64,000 nt of DNA from Sporopachydermia quercuum. Taxonomy: Eukaryota > Ascomycota > Sporopachydermiomycetes > Sporopachydermiales > Sporopachydermiaceae. Positions 55,809 to 64,000 of the stretch are shown here, one piece after another. A program made the translations under genes and the position numbers. The notes below the pieces were generated by a model that ran no database searches, was not told the origin of the DNA, and saw only the letters and a list, made by a program, of their open reading frames with translations. The first letter of the stretch is position 1. The number at the start of each line of letters is the position of its first letter. The stretch is taken from positions 1,351,463 to 1,415,462 of the forward strand of contig BCGN01000006.1 of assembly GCA_001599295.1 (NCBI GenBank), in the 5' to 3' direction.

Positions 55809-56140
55809 GTTATGTAGTTTCTACAAACATTTTATAATTTTCTTGTATATTGGTTGTTTAATTCTTAGAATATTTGTAGGCATTTTTAACACTTCAAATC
55901 CATCTTCTATTTATTTCCTAAATTTGTTATCTTAAATATATACAATTTTGGGTTCGTGTTAGATCAAAATCTCTTATACTTAAGATTTGCTATCAGGATG
56001 TCTTTCAGGACATGTTATTTGAATATACAAAATCTAAAGTCAAAGTGCATTGATTGATGTAACAAAAAAAAAATCAAATAAATCCAATGTCTATTTAAAT
56101 AGAATTACTTCACTAAATAAAGATAAAACTGGAACAAGAC
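55809..56140. other. Convergent intergenic spacer
   Basis: 332 bp between dioxygenase copy 2 and the permease, both ending here. AT-rich with an A-run near 56062; nothing else seen. Confidence 0.4.
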
Positions 56141-57700
56141 TCAGTTGATAGAGATTTCCTCGGAGCTTTGAAGTTTCTCACTTTCTTTCAATTCTTCAAC
56201 TTCTTCAGCGTTTGCAGGAGGTATACTTCTCCAAAATCCTGATCCAATTTTCTTGCTTTGAATGAACATTATTATAGCAGCAACAGCAGCAATAAGAAGA
56301 GTGAATACTGTAACGACAATGTTTCCTTTAGTGACAAAAGGTTGATGATGGGTGGGGAACATCACGATAGGTGTCCATGCCAAGAAGGAGTAAGCAACCG
56401 AGTTCATGATTGTGGACACGAACGCTCTCTTGATAGGTTCACCTAACATCGATTCATTAACCCATGTCCATACTAAAGCAGCAGTACCACCTTGGAAGCC
56501 AAACAAATAGTAAAGAGCCCATCTACCTGCTTTATTGGCAGGGTGAACGGGCACCAAAACAATAGCTAGCAGCACAAAAAATTGGAAGATCCAAACAGCG
56601 ACGACTACAGGACCTCTTTTTCCTTTAAGCCAATCATCTGATATGTAACAGTATATGACAGTAGAAACAATTTGAATAGCTTGTGTGCCAGTAGGATAAA
56701 CGTTGATCTGATATACAGAAAACTCTTGTTGTTCTGCTGTATTGTATGATTTGAACCAGAAGGGCATTTGTTGACCAACTTGACTTGAAATACATAGCAA
56801 ACTGAACAGCAGTGGGAAGAAAAAAATCTGCCAGGTTTGGAACCAAGTAATGACATCTTTCCAGGCATACTTAACATGAAGTTTTGCTTCTATTGGAACA
56901 CGTTTTCTCGCTAATTTCAATTCTTTCTCGGAAAACTTCCAGTTGGGCTTTTGCATTCTAGGAACATCGGGTAAAAAGAAGAAGGCTGCTAGTGCTAATG
57001 GTAATGAAATAATTCCATCAACAATAAACAGCCATCTCCATCCAGATCGACCAGCGACACCATTAAGACCATTGTAGGCGGCAGCTTGAAGATAACCACT
57101 GAACATAGGACCAACAGCAGTACAGAACTGAATGATACCTGCACGCTTAGCAACTTCAGATTTAGTGTACCAAGAAGCTGTTATATAAATAATGCCAGGG
57201 AAATGTCCACTTTCAATGAAACCAAGCAAAAATCGAATTCCATATAATGTAGGCATATCATTGACAACAGCTGTACAGAAAGTTAAGACTGACCAGGTTA
57301 CTTCTAAAAATGGTAACCAGTAGTGAGGCTTAACCTTCGTTAGGATTAAATTTGATGGAATTTGACCGAGAACATAACCAACACTCCATAACATATTAGC
57401 ATAATTCAACTCATTGCCGTACATGCTAAGTTCTTCCTTCATACCAGAAACAAAGGCATTGTTAATATTAGCTTGATCCAAGTATCTGAGAAAGACACCT
57501 ACACAACCAGTGAATAGTAGTGTGGCATCAAGCTTCAACAGAAACCATCTTTCATCTTTTGGTTTATCAAGAGTATCCCAAATATGACCTCTCCATGTCT
57601 TTGGAGGTTCAACATAAAGGGATTCTTCATCTGAATCAGTACGAAGTTCTGATTCAGAACTCTTAATAGAAGTTACTGTTTCGTTTTCTTTTCGAGCCAT
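56141..57700 (-). CDS. DAL5/SEO1/SOA1-type MFS anion permease
   Basis: A 519-residue major facilitator of the anion:cation symporter family, to which Dal5, Seo1, Fen2 and the sulfonate/sulfur transporter Soa1 belong. The KLDATLLFTGCVGVFLRYLD segment in TM1 leads into DQANINNAFVSGMKEEL, the family fingerprint. The loop RFLLGFIESGHFPGIIYI and about twelve membrane spans follow. Start at 57700 (MARKE) is preferred; an in-frame ATG at 57727 adds nine hydrophobic residues. It sits between sulfonate dioxygenase copies, so uptake of organosulfonates is the best guess, though pantothenate-like anions are possible. An 18-bp palindrome lies ~220 bp upstream. Confidence 0.9.
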   Translation of the reverse strand: MARKENETVTSIKSSESELRTDSDEESLYVEPPKTWRGHIWDTLDKPKDERWFLLKLDATLLFTGCVGVFLRYLDQANINNAFVSGMKEELSMYGNELNYANMLWSVGYVLGQIPSNLILTKVKPHYWLPFLEVTWSVLTFCTAVVNDMPTLYGIRFLLGFIESGHFPGIIYITASWYTKSEVAKRAGIIQFCTAVGPMFSGYLQAAAYNGLNGVAGRSGWRWLFIVDGIISLPLALAAFFFLPDVPRMQKPNWKFSEKELKLARKRVPIEAKLHVKYAWKDVITWFQTWQIFFFPLLFSLLCISSQVGQQMPFWFKSYNTAEQQEFSVYQINVYPTGTQAIQIVSTVIYCYISDDWLKGKRGPVVVAVWIFQFFVLLAIVLVPVHPANKAGRWALYYLFGFQGGTAALVWTWVNESMLGEPIKRAFVSTIMNSVAYSFLAWTPIVMFPTHHQPFVTKGNIVVTVFTLLIAAVAAIIMFIQSKKIGSGFWRSIPPANAEEVEELKESEKLQSSEEISIN

Positions 57701-57918
57701 GATTGAAACCATGCAAATCACAATCAAGAGAACAATCAGTACTTATGAAGTTCTTACTTGTCATAAAGAGAACAGAGAAGTACCAGGATAGATTCGATCA
57801 TGATTTATTTGGATCTAATGAAGTAAGGAATGAGCTGTATTTATAATGAATTCATCAAGGTTCTAATTTTCACTTTTTATTCAGGTCTCTAAATGAAAAT
57901 AGATTCTTGTAACATAAA

Positions 57919-57936
57919 AGCAAGTATACTTGCTTC
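57919..57936. promoter_or_regulatory. 18-bp perfect palindrome upstream of the permease
   Basis: AAGCAAGTA followed directly by its reverse complement TACTTGCTT, about 220 bp from the permease start. A palindrome of this length without spacer is a good candidate operator or dimer site. The factor is unknown. Confidence 0.4.
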
Positions 57937-60900
57937 GGAGAGACATAGTTCACATAGTAACTAAAAAATCTTACGTTAAACCAATCGCCGGTACCAACTT
58001 TTTTACTTATTCAAGTAATAGCTGATAAAAACCGATTACAACATACATGGCTCGAATTATGAAAAATTGCAGAATATTTCAACTTCACAGGTTCCATAGT
58101 TTTCAAAGATACTAATGAAAGAATGAATTCAGCTCTGATTGCTTGATTATAAAGTTTGGGTACTTAAATCCCAAGTAATTCCATATTATTATCTCATTGA
58201 AGGTTTGCCAAGTAGATTAATTTCTTGGGGAAAATTGGCAACTGTGACTAAGTTGATCAATACAGTTATAGTTGAAAAGTCTGATTATAGATTATAGATT
58301 ATAGGCTCACAAGGAAACATACAAGAGGAGATACTGAAACTAAAAGAAAAATAGTAGAAAAACAGGCAATCCATGGGTCAGGCTTGAGGAAAGTAGTCAG
58401 ATCAGATAACTGACTTTGAACCTTTAGGATTACAATTTATATTTCTTAAATGAGAAAGAATGGAAAAAAGCATATTAAGCAAAATAAGCAGGGTTTGCTG
58501 TAAGGGTTCTGAACCTTATTTCTGAAGATGTAACTTACAAACTTTTTGATGAGCATTTGACGATACATAACATAGATACATAATCAAATAAATTTAGTAA
58601 AAAGAATAGCTTACAATAAAAGTAAGTAAATTTTTAGTATGTTATAGAAGCTGGAATGGTGATACCCAAGAAGTGCAAGCCATGAGTTGAATTCTTGACT
58701 CATTTCTTCCTTTGCAATATTTNTATCAATTAAGGTTTAGTCTTCGAGACTGCTTTATTCTTTTTTGCCTTTCTATGACTTTAATGAAGTTTTCTATTTT
58801 TCTATTGAAGCACAACACAAGAGAGAAAGAAAAATTATGAGCAAGGGAAACCGATAGAGAGAAGAAGTCAGCTCCTGACAACCATGTTTTATTTATTCTC
58901 TANGAAAATGTTAAAACTCATAAGAATTCTACTAATTAGATTTCGGCTAGCTCTCGCTAAAGTGAAAAGAAGAAGAGGTTTACAATCAATTAGAGTTTAA
59001 CGAAGGGTTAAACGCTAAATAAAACCGACTAGACAGTAAGTTGAAACACTGAGAGTGTTTGTCTATAGGTACGTAGATAATCCTGACATTAGAACAATAC
59101 AAAATATGAATATACAACGAGAGTTATAAGTTTAATAGTCTTGATTTTCAGTGAAATTTCATTAATACCGAATAAAAGAAAAGAAAATGAATGGAACATA
59201 ATAGCAGAGCACGGAGTAGATCGTACTATCCTGCCGTCTTTCTTTTATTATTTATTTTATTCTCCTGCATTTCCTCAGTATAACAGGAATTGCGATCTAA
59301 ACCCCACATACATTTTTTGATGTCTCTGAACATATAGTTTTAGCACATTACATACATCATACACTCTCTGTACAGCTCTAGAGATTTCTCGTATTGCATA
59401 AGGTCAAAAGAACAATTCTAACATCTTTCTACTTCTGATATTTCCATTCTCTTGTTGCAAGGCTCAGTTAGAAGCACATTCATGTAGACAATTTGATCTT
59501 TTTGTATTGAATAAACATTTTTAGATCAGTGACAGCAAAAATGTGAAAGAAACAGTACCCGACAACCATATTTCCTTGGTGACAGAAGATTATTTTTTTA
59601 GCAACAGAAAGTGGACAAAAGGCTTCTGAGGTTACGGAATAGTAGAAAGAAATGTTCATCAACATTTAACAACCACAGTTTTCAAGATCTATCCCCAAAA
59701 CTGTTTACTTCTGTTTAATAAATGATAGGAACTATGAAGCCAACCACTGAACACAGAGCTAACAATAGACAGAATTGAATGATTTCCGAACGCTTTGCAG
59801 TGTTACATTGCTACTTTCAGTGCCTGTCTATGAATGAGTTCAGGTACTAGAATTTTTATGAAACAACACTCGTAGCTCACTCATTGTCGAGAATTAAAGA
59901 AGTTAACTTTTCAATGGAATCATTACAATTATAATAATTGGAAATATATTGGAATAGCATCTGTTTAAATGAAAAATGGTTATGTAAATTTCCTTTTCTT
60001 TCTTGATCATACCTTAGCTCTAGAACATGGCAATAACCTACTTTGTCTTATTTGGGTTGTACTGATATTCTAATAAAGACTTCTCAAGAAGATTGTTGTA
60101 TTTTTATTTTCAAAAGCTCCATAAATCGTTACTACGTGTTTAAATAATGCACAAAAATGATAGACCGGAGGTCATCCACAAAACTTTCACAAGCTTACTT
60201 CTAGCAGTCTGTTTCCATTAGTATTTACCAATTCTAAAATCTGGGTACACTATTCAAAAATAGAAAGTCGACCATAATCTGAGTAGTAGAAAAGTGATAT
60301 AAACATATAAATAGCACGGTGCAAGTCACTATATCATTCAATATAATAATTCTTACAATAAAATAACAAAAAACAACATACAAATCGCAAATGACAACTC
60401 CAGGTTTCACCGCATAATTAAAAATACTACCAAAATCAGTCTGGAAAACAATATTTAAAAAAATAATAGTTCACTTCGACCATTTCTCGTCTTCCTTAAT
60501 TTTTCCTGTATGTTATGTTATTCTTTATCCTGATCATCACAGACTCATCACAATCGCAAACTGATAAATCAATTTGGTTCCAACTTGTTTACCGCATTAA
60601 GTAACTGAATTAACTGAATTAACTGAATTGTAAAAAAAACCATAAATCGGTGCATAGTACTTCTGAAATAATGTTCTACTTATGATTTCTCTTCTTAAAT
60701 CTCAATCTCTCGGATAACAATCCGCCAGGGCAAGAATTCTCTTCTATTTTGAGGAAAATATGTCAACCAAGTTTGTCTCCACTGTTAAGCAATATGTTCT
60801 TAGGATTCGTACGAGGGACCTCTCAAACCGATCGAGACTATAATAGACTTTACATCACACAAGACTGAATTGAGTTATCATTATTTTATGTCTGTTAAAC

Positions 60901-61160
60901 TTCACAATCAAAGTGTCCACCGCTCATTTGAATAGACCAAATGCATTTATAGCTAACTATTACAGTTTAAACAGATGATTATTGCCAGTACACAGCTTCA
61001 CTGGATTAGAAGGACTATGCTTTTAGTACGGGGTATAGGCAAATGTAGCGTAATAATAATTGAATAGAAGAATTAGTAAGCTGACAGTAACTGAGATGAA
61101 AGTATTTTGTCACTTACTTGGTTATCCATAGTAAATTTCTTTTTTTAAGTACTAAAGATT

Positions 61161-61200
61161 GACAAGAATTGACAAGAATTGACAAGAATTGACAAGATTT
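61161..61200. repeat. 10-bp tandem repeat GACAAGAATT x4
   Basis: Three exact units and one variant (GACAAGATTT), about 670 bp upstream of dioxygenase copy 3. Minisatellite-like. Confidence 0.8.
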
Positions 61201-61865
61201 GTTTAGAATTGTGTCATTTATAAGGTTTTTCCAAGTTATNTATTTAACTTAGAGTTTAAGTTTTAAAGTGCAAGCTTAAGAGTTGTACTGAAACTTGAGA
61301 AGCTTAAAAACTCACAGTATGAAACTAAACATAGCTTACCTGGATAACTCGTTATAAAGTTTCGGAAAGATACTCCTATGTATCCCTATAATCATAATTC
61401 GCGAACATAAGTATATCAAAAATAATATTACTTTGAACATTTGTTGAGGACTATTCTATGTACATATAAAAAGAAATATGTGACATCAAGACTTATACTC
61501 AAATATCATTTTGCATGTATATAAAAAATTAGTTAATGTGAGAGTAGTGTGATAAGTCATAATATGCCATAGTGTTTACATATAACTGATCACAAGAAAG
61601 TTAGTAAGTAAGGCTTCACTTTNCTTTCTGTTGAAGATTTTCTGTTACCTTACTTGAAGTTTAATATTAAAGTCCGGAGGCTGATGGTGGACTCCAGAAT
61701 TGTCCTATTTAAATAAGCAATTGTCACCACTACCTTGTACTACACCGTAGAATTAGTAACCTCATTGGAAATATACTATTTTCTCTTTAAAAAGAACCTC
61801 TCGATTTTGAGTGCATAGAATACAGCTAGTTCAGTTTATTGTGATTGTGAAAGACATACTTTAAA

Positions 61866-63071
61866 ATGGCACCAACAATAACTTCGGTTCAAGATTTAAT
61901 TGACAATGATGAAAAGTATCAAAAAATTGTAATTGATACCAAAAAGAAAGCGGAATTGGGTAAAGATGCATCTTTACTTGAATTCATTCCAGAAAACACT
62001 AAAGTCAGACTGGAGAGACACGGTATCGATATAAAAAATGGTTACCCAGAGAAGACCGAAACGGTTCCAGTTTTTCATGATCAAGCACTTGCAATCAGAA
62101 ACGAAGATAGAGAGTACATTGAAAGGGGGAAGAACGCTGATCCTGAGAAGAAGGCTCTTTTCGGTGCTGCTAAAGAAGTAATTGATTTGACTCCTCATAT
62201 TGGAACTGAAATTGTCGGTCTCCAGTTGGGTGATTTAACTGATCAACAAAAGGATGAACTTGCTTTATTGGTCGCTGAAAGAACTGTCGTGTTTTTCAGA
62301 GACCAAGATTTATCTCCTAAAAAGCAATTGGAACTTGGCCAATACTATGGAGAGGTTGAAGTTCACCCAGTAGTACCTCATGTTCCTGGACTTCCTGGTA
62401 CCACTGTTATTTGGCCTGATTATGCTACTAGAAAAGGGGGACATAAATATACCCACAAAAAGCCTTTTGGAACAGCTATATGGCATAGTGATCTTTCTCA
62501 TGAGTATCAACCTGCTGGTATTACCCATTTGCATTTGGACCAGATCCCAAGTGTCGGTGGTGACACATTATGGGCATCGGGCTATGCCGCTTACGATAAA
62601 CTCTCTCCAGAGCTGCAAAAGTTTCTTGAAGGAAAGCATGGTGTATACCGCTCTTTACACCCATATATTGATAGAGATGATCCACTAAGTGGACCAAAGT
62701 ATATTGAAAGAGTACACCCTCTAGTCAGAACCCATCCTGCTACTGGCTGGAAGTCGTTGTGGGTCAACAAGCATTATACCTTCAAGATTGTTGAATTAGA
62801 ACCTGCTGAAAGTGATGTCATTCTTAACTATTTGTTTGGTATCTATGAAAAGAACTTAGATATACAAGTTAGATTCAAATGGAAGGCTTCTGATAAGCCT
62901 GGATACGGAACATCCGCTATTTGGGATAACAGAATCTCTCAGCACTTTGCTGTATATGATTATGAAGGAAATGAACCTCGACATGGTACTAGAGTCACTG
63001 CTCTTGCTGAGAAGCCATACTTGGATCCTAACTCAAAATCCAGAAGAGAGGCCCTTGGGTTACCTGTTTAA
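61866..63071 (+). CDS. JLP1/TauD-type sulfonate dioxygenase, copy 3
   Basis: The third paralogue, 401 residues, aligns without gaps to copy 1. Iron ligands are His207/Asp209 (AIWHSDLSHEYQ) and His360 (SQHFAVYDYEG). It differs from copies 1 and 2 by many synonymous and some coding changes even in the conserved core, so it is an older duplicate. Two CTG codons fit leucine: at codon 250 copy 2 has TTG and copy 1 has TTA. No intron. It is isolated from its neighbours by 4.1 kb upstream and 0.75 kb downstream. Confidence 0.93.
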   Translation: MAPTITSVQDLIDNDEKYQKIVIDTKKKAELGKDASLLEFIPENTKVRLERHGIDIKNGYPEKTETVPVFHDQALAIRNEDREYIERGKNADPEKKALFGAAKEVIDLTPHIGTEIVGLQLGDLTDQQKDELALLVAERTVVFFRDQDLSPKKQLELGQYYGEVEVHPVVPHVPGLPGTTVIWPDYATRKGGHKYTHKKPFGTAIWHSDLSHEYQPAGITHLHLDQIPSVGGDTLWASGYAAYDKLSPELQKFLEGKHGVYRSLHPYIDRDDPLSGPKYIERVHPLVRTHPATGWKSLWVNKHYTFKIVELEPAESDVILNYLFGIYEKNLDIQVRFKWKASDKPGYGTSAIWDNRISQHFAVYDYEGNEPRHGTRVTALAEKPYLDPNSKSRREALGLPV

Positions 63072-63823
63072 AAGACTACGCTGCAAAATATTATATTTGA
63101 TATACAATTATATTTTTTTATTGCCGAACACTGTAATCGTGTAGAATTTTATTATCTTATCACCAGCTATTCTTCTAAAAACTGTTTTCCGAGTGAAACG
63201 GCCACCTGGTTTGATAAATCTGATAATTGATTAGGATCCTACGGGCAACTTTTGCAATTGACATCAGATCGCAGATCAAGCTTTTGTTGGTAATTAATTT
63301 TTTTTTACCATAAGTAACGCACCCCATACTTTCTACTTCTGCTTGAATATTCATTGCAAATCCTGTTGATCTATGGTGCAATAAGGCATGGTTTCCCAAA
63401 ACTCTATATTAAGTTAAGCTTTACATATCGTGTAATTTAGCAGAAGTCTTATAGTACAATATTAAAGTGGGTTGAACCTTAAACTCCCTCTAACTTATCT
63501 TAAACAACCATTCCGACTACCTCGTAGATGAATTTTGGATGAAATCCCCACCGCATTTTGAATGAAGATAGCCCGAAATTTCCAATACATTAGTAATGCG
63601 ATCAATTTCGAATATATTCTGATTATAACGTATTTTTCGAATCTTAATTATTGACGTCTAAGGGGCGAATTGCCTAAAGCTTTGTGCTTCTCCATTCTTA
63701 TTATTCTTCTTATTAAAACTATTGAAATATTCAAACAGTTAAACCACGTGCAACAGCCCTTTTGAGGTTAGATCAGTTATGCTACAGAAAAGAGACCATA
63801 TAGCACACATAATATGTAACATA
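63072..63823. promoter_or_regulatory. Spacer between dioxygenase copies 3 and 4
   Basis: 752 bp with a T-run near 63299 and the copy-4 promoter, which contains one E-box at 63745-63750. No gene recognised. Confidence 0.35.
63745..63750. promoter_or_regulatory. CBF1-type E-box CACGTG upstream of copy 4
   Basis: CACGTG 74 bp upstream of the copy-4 ATG. Cbf1 binds this core and, with Met4, activates sulfur-assimilation genes in yeasts. The other three dioxygenase promoters lack an exact match close to the start. Confidence 0.35.
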
Positions 63824-64000
63824 ATGGCACCCAGTACAACAATATTACAGGAGACTGATACCTTAAACGGTTTCGAGAAGTTAGTAATCTCACCCAAACC
63901 AAAGATTGCATTGGGAAAAGAAGCTTCCTATATTGAAAAGCTTCCACCAAATACGAAGATCAGATTCGAGAAACATGGAATTGATTTAAGTAACGGTTAT
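63824..64000 (+). CDS. JLP1/TauD-type sulfonate dioxygenase, copy 4 (cut by window end)
   Basis: The first 59 codons of a fourth paralogue, starting MAPSTTILQETDTL and continuing through LGKEASYIEKLPPNTKIRFE. The catalytic part lies outside the window, so I cannot say whether the gene is complete. The last 95 bases (63906-64000) are identical to 54688-54782 in copy 2, while the first ~27 codons and the upstream region differ. Confidence 0.85.
   Translation, partial: MAPSTTILQETDTLNGFEKLVISPKPKIALGKEASYIEKLPPNTKIRFEKHGIDLSNGY

Larger units (their letters stand above)
57701..61865. other. 4.1-kb gene-free region
   Basis: The longest gene-free stretch here. It holds the permease promoter and, at its far end, the copy-3 promoter. 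Short tandem duplications occur: GATTATA x3 at 58283-58303, TAACTGAAT x3 at 60602-60628 and GACAAGAATT x~4 at 61161-61200. Isolated N calls lie at ~58723, 58903, 61240 and 61623. I found no decayed dioxygenase, transposon ends, tRNA or long open frame. Confidence 0.45.

Noticed and set aside
57701-61865. Decayed dioxygenase or transposon in the 4.1-kb gap
   Set aside because: No HxD-block remnants, terminal repeats, integrase or reverse transcriptase motifs seen on either strand.

Overview
This window is nuclear DNA from an ascomycete budding yeast (Saccharomycotina). The evidence is compact AT-rich DNA (about 36 % GC by eye), one gene per 2-3 kb, short introns with GTAAGT/GTATGT donors and TACTAAC-type branch points, and orthologues of yeast CFD1, BET1, BIO2, MLS1, PAN3, CEG1, CBC1/STO1, PRE3, MNN11 and DLD1. 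CTG most likely encodes leucine: it sits at positions where recently duplicated paralogues use TTG or TTA. I could place 17 introns in seven genes, so this is a relatively intron-rich yeast rather than a close relative of S. cerevisiae; the species cannot be named. Isolated N calls are scattered throughout, suggesting a draft or a consensus with unresolved polymorphism.

1-15 kb: a low-complexity orphan ORF; CFD1 (cytosolic Fe-S scaffold) head-to-head with BET1 (ER-Golgi SNARE, with a 1-kb intron); BIO2 (biotin synthase), whose long upstream region carries unusually dense palindromes; a five-exon WHIM/PHD chromatin protein; and malate synthase, which lacks a visible peroxisomal SKL tail.

17-30 kb: an unrecognised zinc-binding protein, PAN3 (poly(A) nuclease subunit), CEG1 (mRNA guanylyltransferase) and CBC1/STO1 (large cap-binding subunit). 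PAN3, CEG1 and CBC1 all contain introns.

30.5-38.3 kb: a likely nucleobase-utilisation module made of a Zn2Cys6 regulator of the PPR1/UaY type, an NCS1 (FCY2-type) permease and an amidohydrolase of the SAH/MTA-deaminase/chlorohydrolase type. GCGG-N6-CCGC palindromes, the spacing expected of PPR1-type regulators, lie upstream of the regulator and the amidohydrolase. A one-mismatch version lies upstream of the permease.

39-48 kb: PRE3 (proteasome beta1, six exons including a 15-nt micro-exon that carries the catalytic threonine), an MNN10/MNN11-type Golgi mannosyltransferase, a TMEM115/YOL107W-type membrane protein, and DLD1 (mitochondrial D-lactate dehydrogenase).

50-64 kb: an accessory, gene-poor region that looks like an organosulfonate (taurine-type) assimilation cluster. 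It has an FMO-type flavin monooxygenase, at least four paralogous JLP1/TauD-type Fe(II)/2-oxoglutarate dioxygenases (the fourth cut by the window end), and a DAL5/SEO1/SOA1-type anion permease. The dioxygenase copies share tracts of complete nucleotide identity inside otherwise diverged genes, which points to gene conversion or very recent duplication.
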